Source: Aedoeadaptatus coxii
Lineage (GTDB): Bacteria; Bacillota; Clostridia; Tissierellales; Peptoniphilaceae
Assembly (NCBI RefSeq): GCF_001553115.1
Contig: NZ_KQ960182.1
Coordinates: 211,844 to 275,843, forward strand
Direction of reading: 5' to 3'
Length of the DNA stretch: 64,000 bases
Each line of letters begins with the position of its first letter. The first letter of the stretch is position 1. Below are positions 26,814-34,831 of this stretch, in pieces. Position numbers and translations under genes: made by a program. The notes below the pieces were generated by a model that saw only the letters and a program-made list of their open reading frames with translations, was not told where the DNA came from and did no database searches.

Positions 26814-27411
26814 ATAATTGAATATTTGATTTCAAGCTGTCAAATGTCTTATCGCCGATGCCGGGAACTTCCTTTAAATCCTCTATTTTCGTAAAAGGAT
26901 GGGCGCTTCGATATTCCATAATTTTCTCCGCCGTCTTCTCCCCTATGCCTGGCAACGACATAAGTTCTTCTTTCGATCCGTTCTGGATGCTGACGACACC
27001 TGTAGATGGTGTGCCGCTCGGCGACTGAGGCGACGGTGCTTGTCCGAGTTTGGGAATAAAAAGTTTTTCTTCGTCATTCAGTTTTTTCGCCAAGTTGACT
27101 CCGGACATATCCGCCTCGGGCAAAGTACCGCCCGCCGCCGTGATCCCGTCTTTCACTCGAGCGCCTTTATCAAGGGTATAAAGCCCGGGCCTATGTACAG
27201 CTCCTCCTATATCCACATAAATCGTCGAGCCGATGGTGTCCTCTTCGGAAGGAAGTTTTTGGCTTTCCTCATCGCCGGCTTCGTCACCATATAAGGTAAG
27301 TTCTTTATCTTTCGCCGGCGCAGGATTACGCTTATACATAAATGTTACCGTAGCCACCAGTACGACGGCAAATAGGAAGATCAGCTTTTTTTCACGATCC
27401 GTAAACCCCAT
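26812..27411 (-). CDS. comEA: ComEA-family DNA-binding competence protein
   Basis: 199 aa. One N-terminal TM anchor (about 11-26), an SLBB domain (about 65-125; YVDIGGAVHRPGLYTL) and a C-terminal double helix-hairpin-helix (about 136-199; LMSLPGIGEKTAEKIMEYR, LKEVPGIGDKTFDSL). ComEA binds incoming double-stranded DNA on the outer membrane face during transformation. comEC is not adjacent. The start is ATG 27411, eleven bases after ridA; the ribosome binding site is weak. A related HhH protein not involved in competence is possible. Confidence 0.88.
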   Translation of the reverse strand: MGFTDREKKLIFLFAVVLVATVTFMYKRNPAPAKDKELTLYGDEAGDEESQKLPSEEDTIGSTIYVDIGGAVHRPGLYTLDKGARVKDGITAAGGTLPEADMSGVNLAKKLNDEEKLFIPKLGQAPSPQSPSGTPSTGVVSIQNGSKEELMSLPGIGEKTAEKIMEYRSAHPFTKIEDLKEVPGIGDKTFDSLKSNIQL

Positions 27412-27421
27412 AGGCAAACCA

Positions 27422-27796
27422 TTAGTTTACGCGAGCGATGGCTTCGATTTCCAGTACGGCGTCTTTTGGCAGGGCGGTAACTTCCACACAACTTCTCGCC
27501 GGACGATGATGTGCGAAAAACTCTGCGTAAACCTCATTAAGTTCGCCGAATTTTCCCATATCCGTAATAAAAATATTGACCTTCAACACATTCTCGAGAT
27601 CGGATCCCGATGATTCCAATAAATTCTTTAAATTAGTAAGACTTTGTCTCGCCGCTTCGGAAACACTTGTCTTCATTTCACCTGTGGCAGGATCCACGGG
27701 GATTTGTCCCGAAGCATAGACTATGCCGCCGTCTACAATGGCTTGAGAATAGGGACCTACCGCTGCAGGAGCTTTATCCGTTGAAATAATTTTCAT
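27422..27796 (-). CDS. ridA: RidA family enamine/imine deaminase
   Basis: 124 aa, full length for the YjgF/YER057c/UK114 family. It hydrolyses reactive 2-aminoacrylate-type enamines released by PLP enzymes. Visible signatures: AVGPYSQAIVDGGIVYASGQIP at the start, the catalytic Arg in HHRPARSCVEV, and the C-terminal LEIEAIARV with the conserved Glu. GGAGG precedes ATG 27796, one base after the rsfS stop. Confidence 0.95.
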   Translation of the reverse strand: MKIISTDKAPAAVGPYSQAIVDGGIVYASGQIPVDPATGEMKTSVSEAARQSLTNLKNLLESSGSDLENVLKVNIFITDMGKFGELNEVYAEFFAHHRPARSCVEVTALPKDAVLEIEAIARVN

Positions 27797-27797
27797 C

Positions 27798-28151
27798 TTA
27801 TTCTTCCTCCTTCTTTTCCTCGTCGCCGCTCCATAATCTCTCTAAATTATAAAACTCGCGCATGTCTCGGTGGAAAATATGAACTATAATATCGGCATAA
27901 TCCAAAATAATCCAACGCGATTGACCGTTTCCTTCGTTATGATAAGTTTCATATCCTTCTTTCGCCATGTTGTCTTCAATTTCTTCGGCAATGGCGTTAA
28001 GCTGCGGAGTGGAGTTGCCGCTTACGATGACGAAATAGTCGGCAATGGTCGTATTCTTTCGAATATCCAAAACTTGAATATCCGCTCCGCCTCGATTATC
28101 GGCACTTTCTGTAATAATTTCCAGCATTTTTTCTGTCGATTTATTTTGCAT
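27798..28151 (-). CDS. rsfS: Ribosomal silencing factor RsfS
   Basis: 117 aa, DUF143/Oligomerisation domain family. Binds L14 on the 50S subunit and blocks subunit joining in slow growth. Key blocks: DIQVLDIRKNTTIADYFVIVSG, SRWIILDYADIIVHIFHRDMREFYNLERLW. An acidic/lysine tail (GDEEKKEEE) ends it. AAGGAGG precedes the ATG. Neighbourhood with nadD and yqeK is conserved in Firmicutes. Confidence 0.96.
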   Translation of the reverse strand: MQNKSTEKMLEIITESADNRGGADIQVLDIRKNTTIADYFVIVSGNSTPQLNAIAEEIEDNMAKEGYETYHNEGNGQSRWIILDYADIIVHIFHRDMREFYNLERLWSGDEEKKEEE

Positions 28152-28185
28152 AGTCGCCTCCTTTATGGGTTATACCCCTGTTGAT

Positions 28186-29073
28186 TTATTTTATGTTCAT
28201 CTTTTTTAATAAAGCATCGGCAGCATCATGATCTACTTTGTAATAAGAAATATGATTGATCATAACCGGCGTTCCGGGAATGGTCGAAGACTCAAAATTC
28301 TCTTTTCCTACCGAAATAGCCGTCAGTCCCATGCGCGAAACTTTCGAAATCGGCATATTACTCGACGTGTTATCCATGTAGCTGACCAAAAGCTGAGGCC
28401 CGTGTAAAATTCCTTTCGAGCTTTTTAATTTGCCCATTAAGGAACTCATAAAGGCTTGTTGAGCTTTGACCCTATCCAAGTCCGCGTTTTTATAGCCTTT
28501 TCTAAATCGTAAAAATTGAAGTGCCTCGTCGCCATTTAATGTTTGCAGCCCTTTCTTCAAATGAATGGAAAGGGGCGGATCGGCAGAAGGATCTTCGTAA
28601 TCCATATCCATGGGGACGTTAACCTCGATGCCACCTACAATGTCCACCACGTCTTTTACAAAGGCGTAATCCGTAACAATATAATAAGGTACATTGAGAC
28701 CAAAACTTTTATTCACTGTTTCAAGGGCTAGATCTGCCTTTCCGTAGGCATAGGCGTGATTGATCTTCGTCTTGCCGTGACCGCGAATTTCGACACGGCT
28801 GTCTCTTGGAATAGATACCAACGAAGCCTGCTTCTTTTCGCCGTCCACATCGAGAAGCATCATGACGTCACTTCTCGTATTATCCGAGCGGCGATTATTT
28901 AAACTGTCGACGCCGATTAGTAGAACTTGAAATTTTTCATTACTATTTTTTAAATCGCGAATGACATCTTTCGTTTCGGAATCGTCGCCTAAATTCAAAT
29001 ACGTATTCACGGCAAAGAAGCCCACGACGACGATTAATATCGTAACGAAAAAGCCTCGAAAAAAACTCTTCAT
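28186..29073 (-). CDS. LytR-CpsA-Psr (LCP) family cell-wall polymer ligase
   Basis: 295 aa. One N-terminal TM helix (about 7-25), then an extracytoplasmic LCP domain. Conserved blocks: LLIGVDSLNNRRSDNTRSDVMML (catalytic Asp/Arg residues), SLVSIPRDSRVEI, KINHAYAYG, GGIEVNVPMDM and LQFLRFRKGY. LCP enzymes attach teichoic-acid-like or capsular polymers to peptidoglycan. It lies inside the nadD-yqeK-rsfS block, as in many Firmicutes. The polymer it handles is unknown. Confidence 0.93.
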   Translation of the reverse strand: MKSFFRGFFVTILIVVVGFFAVNTYLNLGDDSETKDVIRDLKNSNEKFQVLLIGVDSLNNRRSDNTRSDVMMLLDVDGEKKQASLVSIPRDSRVEIRGHGKTKINHAYAYGKADLALETVNKSFGLNVPYYIVTDYAFVKDVVDIVGGIEVNVPMDMDYEDPSADPPLSIHLKKGLQTLNGDEALQFLRFRKGYKNADLDRVKAQQAFMSSLMGKLKSSKGILHGPQLLVSYMDNTSSNMPISKVSRMGLTAISVGKENFESSTIPGTPVMINHISYYKVDHDAADALLKKMNIK

Positions 29074-29075
29074 GA

Positions 29076-29636
29076 TTATTTTCTCCCGATATAGTAGTTA
29101 TAGCATCGAATAGAATCGAGGCAAATGGTTTTTTCCGAGTGAATCAAATACCCTAAGTTTTGGGCGACAGACTCCCTCATGCCCCGTTCTAAACTTTCAT
29201 CCGCCGCTTTTCGAAGATCTTCTACCCCTTCAAAATTGCGCATAGGCTCTAAATAATCGGCTAAAAAGACGACTTCCGCTACAGGCCCCATAGAATCAAT
29301 TCCCGTGGTGTGGTAGCGAATAGCTTCTAAGATGTCGTCGTCTTCGATGCCATAATCTACTCTCGCCGATTCCGCCGCCACATAGGCGTGTAGAATTTGC
29401 GGAAAAGCTTTAAATTTCTCTAAATCCTCAATGTTCAGGCGCTTTCCCTCCTGCCATAAAAGAGCGTCGTCGCGATATTTGCATATATCGTGAAACATGG
29501 CGGCAGTTTCCGCTTTCTTTACGTCGACGCCGTGGCGTTCGGCAAGGTGACGTGCCGTTTCCACGACACGTTGAATATGCTGATAACGCTTATCGCCGAC
29601 GCGAGAAGCTATTTCATTCCAATCGATTGCTTTCAA
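29076..29636 (-). CDS. yqeK: YqeK-type HD phosphohydrolase (Ap4A hydrolase)
   Basis: 186 aa. HD-domain protein with His in YQHIQRVVETA, the HD pair in AAMFHDICKY, and the downstream His of IRYHTTG and Asp of VFLADYLEP. YqeK enzymes symmetrically hydrolyse diadenosine tetraphosphate. The start overlaps the nadD stop by four bases, a conserved pairing with nadD. Confidence 0.92.
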   Translation of the reverse strand: MKAIDWNEIASRVGDKRYQHIQRVVETARHLAERHGVDVKKAETAAMFHDICKYRDDALLWQEGKRLNIEDLEKFKAFPQILHAYVAAESARVDYGIEDDDILEAIRYHTTGIDSMGPVAEVVFLADYLEPMRNFEGVEDLRKAADESLERGMRESVAQNLGYLIHSEKTICLDSIRCYNYYIGRK

Positions 29637-30241
29637 TATCGATAAAACCCCTTTTTTTGAATATAGGTCATCACATGATCCGGCACGAAATACTTGACGG
29701 ATTTTCCCTGCCGAATGCGGTTTCTTAAACTGGTCGAGGAAATTTCCAACAGCGGCGTATCGATTAACACGATACTCGCGCCATATTTTTCCCTTAATAG
29801 ATGAATTTCTTTCCGAATGGAATCCCCTGTCTTTAGCTCCGATCCCGGACGAACGGCAACGGCAAAATGAGTAAGCTTTGCCAGCTCGCCAAATAGTTTC
29901 CAGGTTTTAAGATCTTGCAGAATATCCGAACCTAAGAAGAAGTAAAACTCTCCTTCTGGATATTCCTCCTTTAATTTTCTTAAAGTATCTACGGAATAAG
30001 TCGTCTTATTCTCCATTACTTCCAGGGGAGATACTTCAAAATAAGGGTGATCTGCTACGGCGATTTCCACCATGGTCAGGCGATCTTCTGCCGCCACGGA
30101 ATAATTCCTCTTATGGGGAGCATTTCCCGTAGGTATAAAGAGCACCTTATGAAGGCCCAATTCCGAGCGCATATACTCGCACATCATCAAATGGCCCATG
30201 TGGATCGGATTAAAGGATCCTCCCATAATGCCTATTTTCAT
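29633..30241 (-). CDS. nadD: Nicotinate-nucleotide adenylyltransferase
   Basis: 202 aa, cytoplasmic; converts nicotinate mononucleotide to deamido-NAD. The nucleotidyltransferase motif GGSFNPIHMGHL is at residues 6-17, TGNAPHKR follows, and the ISSTSLRNRIRQG motif lies near the C-terminus. The gene is three bases after yhbY and overlaps yqeK. Confidence 0.96.
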   Translation of the reverse strand: MKIGIMGGSFNPIHMGHLMMCEYMRSELGLHKVLFIPTGNAPHKRNYSVAAEDRLTMVEIAVADHPYFEVSPLEVMENKTTYSVDTLRKLKEEYPEGEFYFFLGSDILQDLKTWKLFGELAKLTHFAVAVRPGSELKTGDSIRKEIHLLREKYGASIVLIDTPLLEISSTSLRNRIRQGKSVKYFVPDHVMTYIQKKGFYRY

Positions 30242-30243
30242 AA

Positions 30244-30534
30244 CTACTCCAAGACGATTTTAGGATTCTCTTCAGAAGGTCTGTAAATCGTAAGTTTCGA
30301 ACCGATGGCCTGAACAAATTCCGCCCCGAGAGCTTCTGTAAGTTCTCTGCCCGCTTCTTCCAAAGATACGGCTGTATTTTGTAAAAGGGTGATTCTTACT
30401 AATTCGTGATCTTCAAGAAGAGCGTCTACCTGTTTGATTAAAGCCGGCGTAATGCCGTTTTTACCCACCTGAAGCAAAGGACGCATCCCATGGGAAAGTT
30501 TTTTTAATTCTGCCCGTTGTTTTCCAGTAATCAT
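30244..30534 (-). CDS. yhbY: CRM-domain RNA-binding protein YhbY
   Basis: 96 aa, a single CRM domain: LTGKQR-type start (MITGKQRAELKKLSHGM), VGKNGITPALIKQVDALLEDHELVRI and an IGSKLTIYRPS end. Members associate with pre-50S ribosomal particles. The start ATG 30534 has AGGAG upstream. A longer frame reaching into obgE is rejected because it lacks a site and the extra residues are not family-like. Confidence 0.92.
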   Translation of the reverse strand: MITGKQRAELKKLSHGMRPLLQVGKNGITPALIKQVDALLEDHELVRITLLQNTAVSLEEAGRELTEALGAEFVQAIGSKLTIYRPSEENPKIVLE

Positions 30535-30541
30535 ATGACTC

Positions 30542-31813
30542 CTATTCAAAAAATTCAAATTCGTAATCGTCGATAAAGACCGATTCACCTTCTTGGATTC
30601 CAAGTTCCGTCAATTTATCGATGACGCCGTTTTTACGTAAATTCTCTTGGAAATACCGCAGAGAATCGCGATCGTCGAAGAAAGTAGAGCCTAAAAGGCG
30701 CTCGATGTAGGGCCCGTCGACGATGTAACGTCCATTTTCCTTTCGAACGGAAATGGCAGGTGTCGTGTCTTTTTCTTCCTCGTAGTATTCGTAATCGAAA
30801 CTGTCGTAATCCGGTTCCACCGTTTGGAGAATCTCATAGACTTTGTAAAGTAAAGGTTTAATGTCCTTCGTGGTGGCGGCGGATCCGGAAAATACGGTGT
30901 ACCCTCTGGATTCCAGCTCCTTGCGAATTTCCGGCTCTCGATCGACGGCATCGGGAAGATCCATTTTGTTTATAAAGACAACTTGAGGTTTTTCGCTCAA
31001 GGCCTCATTGTAATCTTTAAGTTCTCGGTTGATTTTATCGAAGTCTTCGATGGGATCGCGATAAAAATCGCCGCTGCCGTCCAAGACGTGAATCAGAACG
31101 CTGGTGCGTTCCACATGGCGGAGAAAATCGTGCCCAAGGCCTACCCCTTCCGAGGCTCCTTCAATAAGACCGGGAATATCGGCGCAGATAAAGCTTTCTC
31201 CCGGCCCCAAATAGACCACGCCTAAATTCGGCGTTAGGGTCGTAAACTGATAGTTTGCGATTTTCGGTTGCGCACTGGAAATGACCGAAAGCAAGGTGGA
31301 CTTTCCTACATTGGGAAAGCCTACGAGTCCGACATCGGCAAGGAGTTTCAACTCCAGCGTTATTTCCCGGCGCTGACCTTTATAGCCGAGCTGAGAAAAA
31401 GTCGGAGCTTGACGGGTGCTCGTCGTAAAGCGAGCATTACCCTTTCCGCCGCCGCCACCTTGTGCAATGACAAATCGTTCGCCGGGATGTTTCATATCGA
31501 CGATGACTTTTTCGCTTGCAGCATCTCTTACCAATGTTCCCACCGGAACTTTTAATACAATGTCGTCGGCATCGGCGCCGAATTGCTTTTTGTTTCTGCC
31601 GTTTTCGCCGTTTTCCGCTTTGTAAACGCGCTTGTAGCGAAAATCCATAAGCGTTCTGAGGCCGCTATCGGCTTCCAGAATGACGCTTCCGCCGCGACCG
31701 CCGTCGCCGCCGGCCGGACCGCCTGCCGGTACGTATTTTTCACGGCGCCACGCGACGGCACCGTCGCCGCCTTTTCCCGCTTCTACCGTAATATTGCAAA
31801 TATCGACAAACAT
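30542..31813 (-). CDS. obgE: GTPase Obg (CgtA)
   Basis: 423 aa. N-terminal glycine-rich Obg fold (1-158; GGDGAVAWRREKYVPAGGP), central GTPase with G1 GFPNVGKST, G3 DIPGLIEGA, G4 NKMD and the G5 region, and the C-terminal OCT domain (about 340-423) found in Gram-positive Obg. It acts in 50S assembly and stress control. First gene of the obgE-hprK operon; GGGGGTGG precedes the ATG. Confidence 0.97.
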   Translation of the reverse strand: MFVDICNITVEAGKGGDGAVAWRREKYVPAGGPAGGDGGRGGSVILEADSGLRTLMDFRYKRVYKAENGENGRNKKQFGADADDIVLKVPVGTLVRDAASEKVIVDMKHPGERFVIAQGGGGGKGNARFTTSTRQAPTFSQLGYKGQRREITLELKLLADVGLVGFPNVGKSTLLSVISSAQPKIANYQFTTLTPNLGVVYLGPGESFICADIPGLIEGASEGVGLGHDFLRHVERTSVLIHVLDGSGDFYRDPIEDFDKINRELKDYNEALSEKPQVVFINKMDLPDAVDREPEIRKELESRGYTVFSGSAATTKDIKPLLYKVYEILQTVEPDYDSFDYEYYEEEKDTTPAISVRKENGRYIVDGPYIERLLGSTFFDDRDSLRYFQENLRKNGVIDKLTELGIQEGESVFIDDYEFEFFE

Positions 31814-31835
31814 TTTCCACCCCCATTGGTTTCAT

Positions 31836-31862
31836 ATTATATCACAGAGCCATTTTAGACAA
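31836..31862 (-). promoter_or_regulatory. Promoter candidate for the obgE operon
   Basis: On the minus strand, TTGTCT (31857-31862), 15 bases, perfect TATAAT (31836-31841), 22 bases before the obgE ATG and after the rpmA terminator. The spacing is short, so the -35 is uncertain; the -10 is clear. Confidence 0.45.
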
Positions 31863-31916
31863 CGGCTCAATGAAAAGCTCTGTCTAATATTTATTTAAGA
31901 ATATAAAAGAAAAAAG

Positions 31917-31940
31917 AAACCGCAGATTCCTCTGCGGTTT
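31917..31940 (-). terminator. Terminator after rpmA
   Basis: On the minus strand, perfect 10-bp stem AAACCGCAGA / TCTGCGGTTT, GGAA loop, followed by CTTTTTTC. It separates rplU-prp-rpmA from obgE. Confidence 0.9.
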
Positions 31941-31953
31941 TAAATCATGTATA

Positions 31954-32244
31954 TTATGCTAATTCTTCAAATGGAACTACATTAACAACTTTTTTGTTTC
32001 TGCCGCGATTTTCAAAGGAAACGCGTCCATCGGCTTTAGCAAAGAGAGTGTCGTCGCTACCGATACCTACGTTTACCCCAGGATGAATCTTGGTGCCTCT
32101 TTGACGTACGAGAATGTTTCCGGCAAGTACATGTTGACCGTCACCCTTCTTGACGCCGAGACGTTTGGATTCGGAGTCGCGACCGTTTTTAGAACTACCC
32201 ATCCCTTTCTTAGAAGAGAAGAGTTCGAGTGTAAACAGTATCAT
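31954..32244 (-). CDS. rpmA: Ribosomal protein bL27, with N-terminal pro-sequence
   Basis: 96 aa. The mature part [20 protein letters not shown] is typical bL27, which reaches the peptidyl-transferase centre. It is preceded by MILFTLELF, the Firmicutes/Fusobacteria extension removed by the Prp protease encoded directly upstream. Cleavage is expected after LELF, before SS. AGGAGG lies at the end of prp, and the ATG directly follows its stop. Confidence 0.96.
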   Translation of the reverse strand: MILFTLELFSSKKGMGSSKNGRDSESKRLGVKKGDGQHVLAGNILVRQRGTKIHPGVNVGIGSDDTLFAKADGRVSFENRGRNKKVVNVVPFEELA

Positions 32245-32574
32245 CTAAACCTCCTGAGTCTCTATTTTTAAATATTGATCGTATTCACTTTCGATAGCCC
32301 TAAGTCCGACGATCATTGAACGAAAGAGAATTTCCGTCGTTTCATCGACGCGGTCGTATGGAATGCGAAGACTTAAATAAGCTTCCGCCTGTTCCGCCGA
32401 CATTTCCTCTTCCGAAATAGTCGCAATCTGACTCAAGGACATGGCACAGGTTAAAGTTAAAGCTGAAACGCCGTGGCAGACCATTTCGCCTATAGGATCT
32501 CCTTCACCTGCATGTTGATTGGCTATAAAGCCTACATAAGCTTTATTATGAACAAAGATCGTAATCTCCGTCAT
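32245..32574 (-). CDS. prp: Ribosomal-processing cysteine protease Prp
   Basis: 109 aa. Cleaves the N-terminal extension of bL27. The His-Cys dyad is visible: NQHAGEGDP (His21) and MVCHGVSALT (Cys33), followed by a helical C-terminus. Located between rplU and rpmA as in other Firmicutes. Its start overlaps the rplU stop (TAATG). The usual GHA motif is NQHA here, a small variation. Confidence 0.92.
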   Translation of the reverse strand: MTEITIFVHNKAYVGFIANQHAGEGDPIGEMVCHGVSALTLTCAMSLSQIATISEEEMSAEQAEAYLSLRIPYDRVDETTEILFRSMIVGLRAIESEYDQYLKIETQEV

Positions 32575-32882
32575 TACGCCAATTTACCGATTTCTACGAG
32601 TGTATACGGTTGACGATGGCCTTTTTTCTTACGTTCGTTTTTCTTAGCCTTAAACTTATAAACGATGACTTTTTTAGCTTTCGCTTGTTTTAAAACTTTA
32701 GCTTCAACTTTAGCATCGTTAACGTAGGGCTTTCCAACGTTGATTTCGCCATCACGAGCGACGAGAAGAACCTTGTCAAAAGTGACAGCATCTCCTTCGT
32801 TAGCGTCGAGCTTTTCTACCTTTACGAGGTCTCCCTCTTGAACGGTATATTGCTTGCCGCCGGTTTCGATTACAGCATACAT
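32574..32882 (-). CDS. rplU: Ribosomal protein bL21
   Basis: 102 aa, full length. [20 protein letters not shown] start, [22 protein letters not shown] near the C-terminus, the basic RNA-binding signature of bL21. Heads the rplU-prp-rpmA operon; GGAGGTG precedes the ATG and may be sequestered in the leader. Confidence 0.97.
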   Translation of the reverse strand: MYAVIETGGKQYTVQEGDLVKVEKLDANEGDAVTFDKVLLVARDGEINVGKPYVNDAKVEAKVLKQAKAKKVIVYKFKAKKNERKKKGHRQPYTLVEIGKLA

Positions 32883-32954
32883 AGTAGCACCTCCTCTTTA
32901 CAAGACTCGCCCCAATAGGTGATCATCTTAAAACCCATTAAGTGCGGTTACATT
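32883..32954 (-). promoter_or_regulatory. Possible L21 leader RNA (autoregulatory 5' UTR)
   Basis: About 70-base leader between the promoter and rplU. On the minus strand, CACCT can pair with AGGTG of the rplU ribosome binding site, and AACC with GGGTT in an upstream hairpin. L21 leaders are known in Firmicutes, but I cannot confirm a match to that family by eye. The structure is consistent with translational feedback by L21. Confidence 0.35.
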
Positions 32955-32959
32955 CAAGT

Positions 32960-32988
32960 ATAATACCATAGCTCGCCCGAAATTACAA
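32960..32988 (-). promoter_or_regulatory. Promoter of rplU-prp-rpmA
   Basis: On the minus strand, TTGTAA (32983-32988), 17 bases, TATTAT (32960-32965). The -35 overlaps the stop codon of the RNase E/G gene. Confidence 0.6.
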
Positions 32989-34173
32989 ACTATTCTCTCT
33001 TTTTATTTTCTCTTTTAATGCTTCTTGATGATGACGTTTCGCGAGTTCGTATTGTTCTTCAAATCGGAGATCTCTGCGTTGACGGGCAATTTCAAACAAT
33101 CCCATGGCGGTAAAACCGAAGACCGTCGTAATGACCATGTCGTCTTTTAAACCTTCTTCAATCAGCGATGTAATATCTTTTCGCTCGCCTTCGTCCATTC
33201 CATGAACAAAATCCACGACGATCATACCGCTTAAATTGCGAAGCTTAATGTGTTTTACGAGCATCTCCGCCGCTTCTCTATTTAATCGGCGGCGCATATC
33301 GCTAAAGGAGCCGCTCTTTTTAACCGATCCGCTGTTAACGTCGATGACCTGACACGCTTCCGCCGTATTAATTACAATGTTTCCACCGCTCGGCAGTGCT
33401 ACGGTTTTTGAAAAAATGGCATTAAATTTGCTGCGCCATTTCGCCATGGAACGAATGCTGAAGGAAGGATCTACGATAATGTTTCGATCCTCGCCTATAC
33501 GCTCTTTAAACCGCTTATCGTTGATTACCACCGGAAGATCCCCGTGCTTGGAAAGAATATCCAAACCATGATCCTGCGTTCGCAGCAACTTGGTCGGCGG
33601 TAAAAATTGTCTGCTTTTTTCGATGGTGTCGTAAATATCGTAGAGATAAGAAAACTCACGATCTAAGTGGCTTCTGTCGCAAATAGCGGCTTCTGTTCGA
33701 ATAATCATACCTCTATCCCAGGAAAGGGACTTCGCCCATTCTTTTAACGCGTTACGAATGGATTCATCGTCGATTTTTTTCGATAAGCGCACGCCGCGGC
33801 TTTCCGGCAAGAGTACCAAATATTCTCCTCTCAGGGAATAATCTAAACTTAACACCGCCCGTTTTTCGCGAAGGGGCATTTTCTTTACCTCTACGATCAC
33901 CGTGTCGCCGCCTTTTATTTTTTCTCGATACTCTTTAGGGTAGATGTTTTTCATGGGCAAATAGCCCGTGTCCCTGTGGCCGAAATCGACGAAAGCGCAG
34001 TCCATAGCGGGCAGAACGTTTTTGACATAACCCCTGTAAATATTGCCCACTTGTGAATCTTTTGAAAGTAAGTGGACCGCCGTTATTTCATCGCCTTGAA
34101 TGAGCCCGATGAGACTCGGTGCTTCTCCGTCGATAAAGAGATAGTCCCTAGAGTTGTACTTCAAGATCGTCAC
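32983..34173 (-). CDS. rng: Ribonuclease E/G family endoribonuclease
   Basis: About 396 aa. An S1-like RNA-binding region (about 24-110; GNIYRGYVKNVLPAMDCAFVDFG, DTGYLPMKN) and the RNase E/G catalytic domain with QVIDVNSGSVKKSG and VVDFVHGMDEGE, whose Asp residues bind Mg2+. It lacks the long degradosome tail of RNase E, as RNase G does. The start is uncertain: GTG 34173 and TTG 34164 are both possible, the latter with GGTGA upstream; the longer frame to 34215 reads deep into the upstream gene. Adjacent to the radical-SAM pair and L21 operon, a grouping common in clostridia. Confidence 0.9.
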   Translation of the reverse strand: MTILKYNSRDYLFIDGEAPSLIGLIQGDEITAVHLLSKDSQVGNIYRGYVKNVLPAMDCAFVDFGHRDTGYLPMKNIYPKEYREKIKGGDTVIVEVKKMPLREKRAVLSLDYSLRGEYLVLLPESRGVRLSKKIDDESIRNALKEWAKSLSWDRGMIIRTEAAICDRSHLDREFSYLYDIYDTIEKSRQFLPPTKLLRTQDHGLDILSKHGDLPVVINDKRFKERIGEDRNIIVDPSFSIRSMAKWRSKFNAIFSKTVALPSGGNIVINTAEACQVIDVNSGSVKKSGSFSDMRRRLNREAAEMLVKHIKLRNLSGMIVVDFVHGMDEGERKDITSLIEEGLKDDMVITTVFGFTAMGLFEIARQRRDLRFEEQYELAKRHHQEALKEKIKRENSL

Positions 34174-34831
34174 CGTCCCAGCTTCGCAGTCTCCTAATTT
34201 GGATAAAATCCACATCTACATCCGTCGATTCAAAAAGGCCTGCGAGTAATCGATCCGGCCTGAGGTTTCCTTCACTACCGGCTCGCAGGGTGGCATAAAG
34301 GCCATAACCCTCCTCTTCATCTTTCCAATTTAAGGATAGGATGCCCGACTTAATATCTTCGTCTACGATAATCCGCTTGCGCCCCTTTTTCTTACGTCGC
34401 TTCACGAGAATTTCTTCTCGCTTCATAGCGTCGTCGATAATGGTTTCTAAGTGCTTTCGATCGGGATAAAATTCTTCAGGAAAGAACATTCGGTATTCCG
34501 TCTTTTTAATGCGCTCAAAAACCGATTGCTTGTCGAAATCGGGCGTCACTTCCATGATCTCCAACCCGCGGGGCAACTCGCGATTCAAAGCATCTTTCAA
34601 TTCCCCAAAAGGATAGTCGTCTTCCACTTCCAGATCCATTACTTCAAATTCGCTTTCCATTCCCACGCTTAAAGGTTGGGCGATGGAAAGTTTTTGGTGT
34701 GGATTAAATCCCTCGGACCACAATACTGGGATTTCCGCCCGTTGAATGGCGCGAGTAAAGACGCGCAGAGTATCCAAATGGGAAATGAACTTGATCATTC
34801 CCATTTTTTTAAATGCCAGTCTTAGTTCCAT
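34148..34831 (-). CDS. TIGR03936-type radical-SAM-linked protein (DUF2344)
   Basis: 227 aa. Matches the DUF2344/TIGR03936 group: MELRLAFKKMGMIKFISHLD, then RAEIPVLWSEGFNPHQKLS. Members are always found beside, or fused to, the radical SAM protein encoded just upstream; their function is unknown. The start is ATG 34831 after GGGGTG, overlapping the radical SAM gene by 23 bases. No metal-binding motif is obvious. Confidence 0.85.
   Translation of the reverse strand: MELRLAFKKMGMIKFISHLDTLRVFTRAIQRAEIPVLWSEGFNPHQKLSIAQPLSVGMESEFEVMDLEVEDDYPFGELKDALNRELPRGLEIMEVTPDFDKQSVFERIKKTEYRMFFPEEFYPDRKHLETIIDDAMKREEILVKRRKKKGRKRIIVDEDIKSGILSLNWKDEEEGYGLYATLRAGSEGNLRPDRLLAGLFESTDVDVDFIQIRRLRSWDGDDLEVQL

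Noticed and set aside
33005..34215. Upstream start of the RNase E/G gene at 34215
   Set aside because: It would overlap the DUF2344 gene by 68 bases with no ribosome binding site, and the extra residues precede the normal N-terminus of the family.
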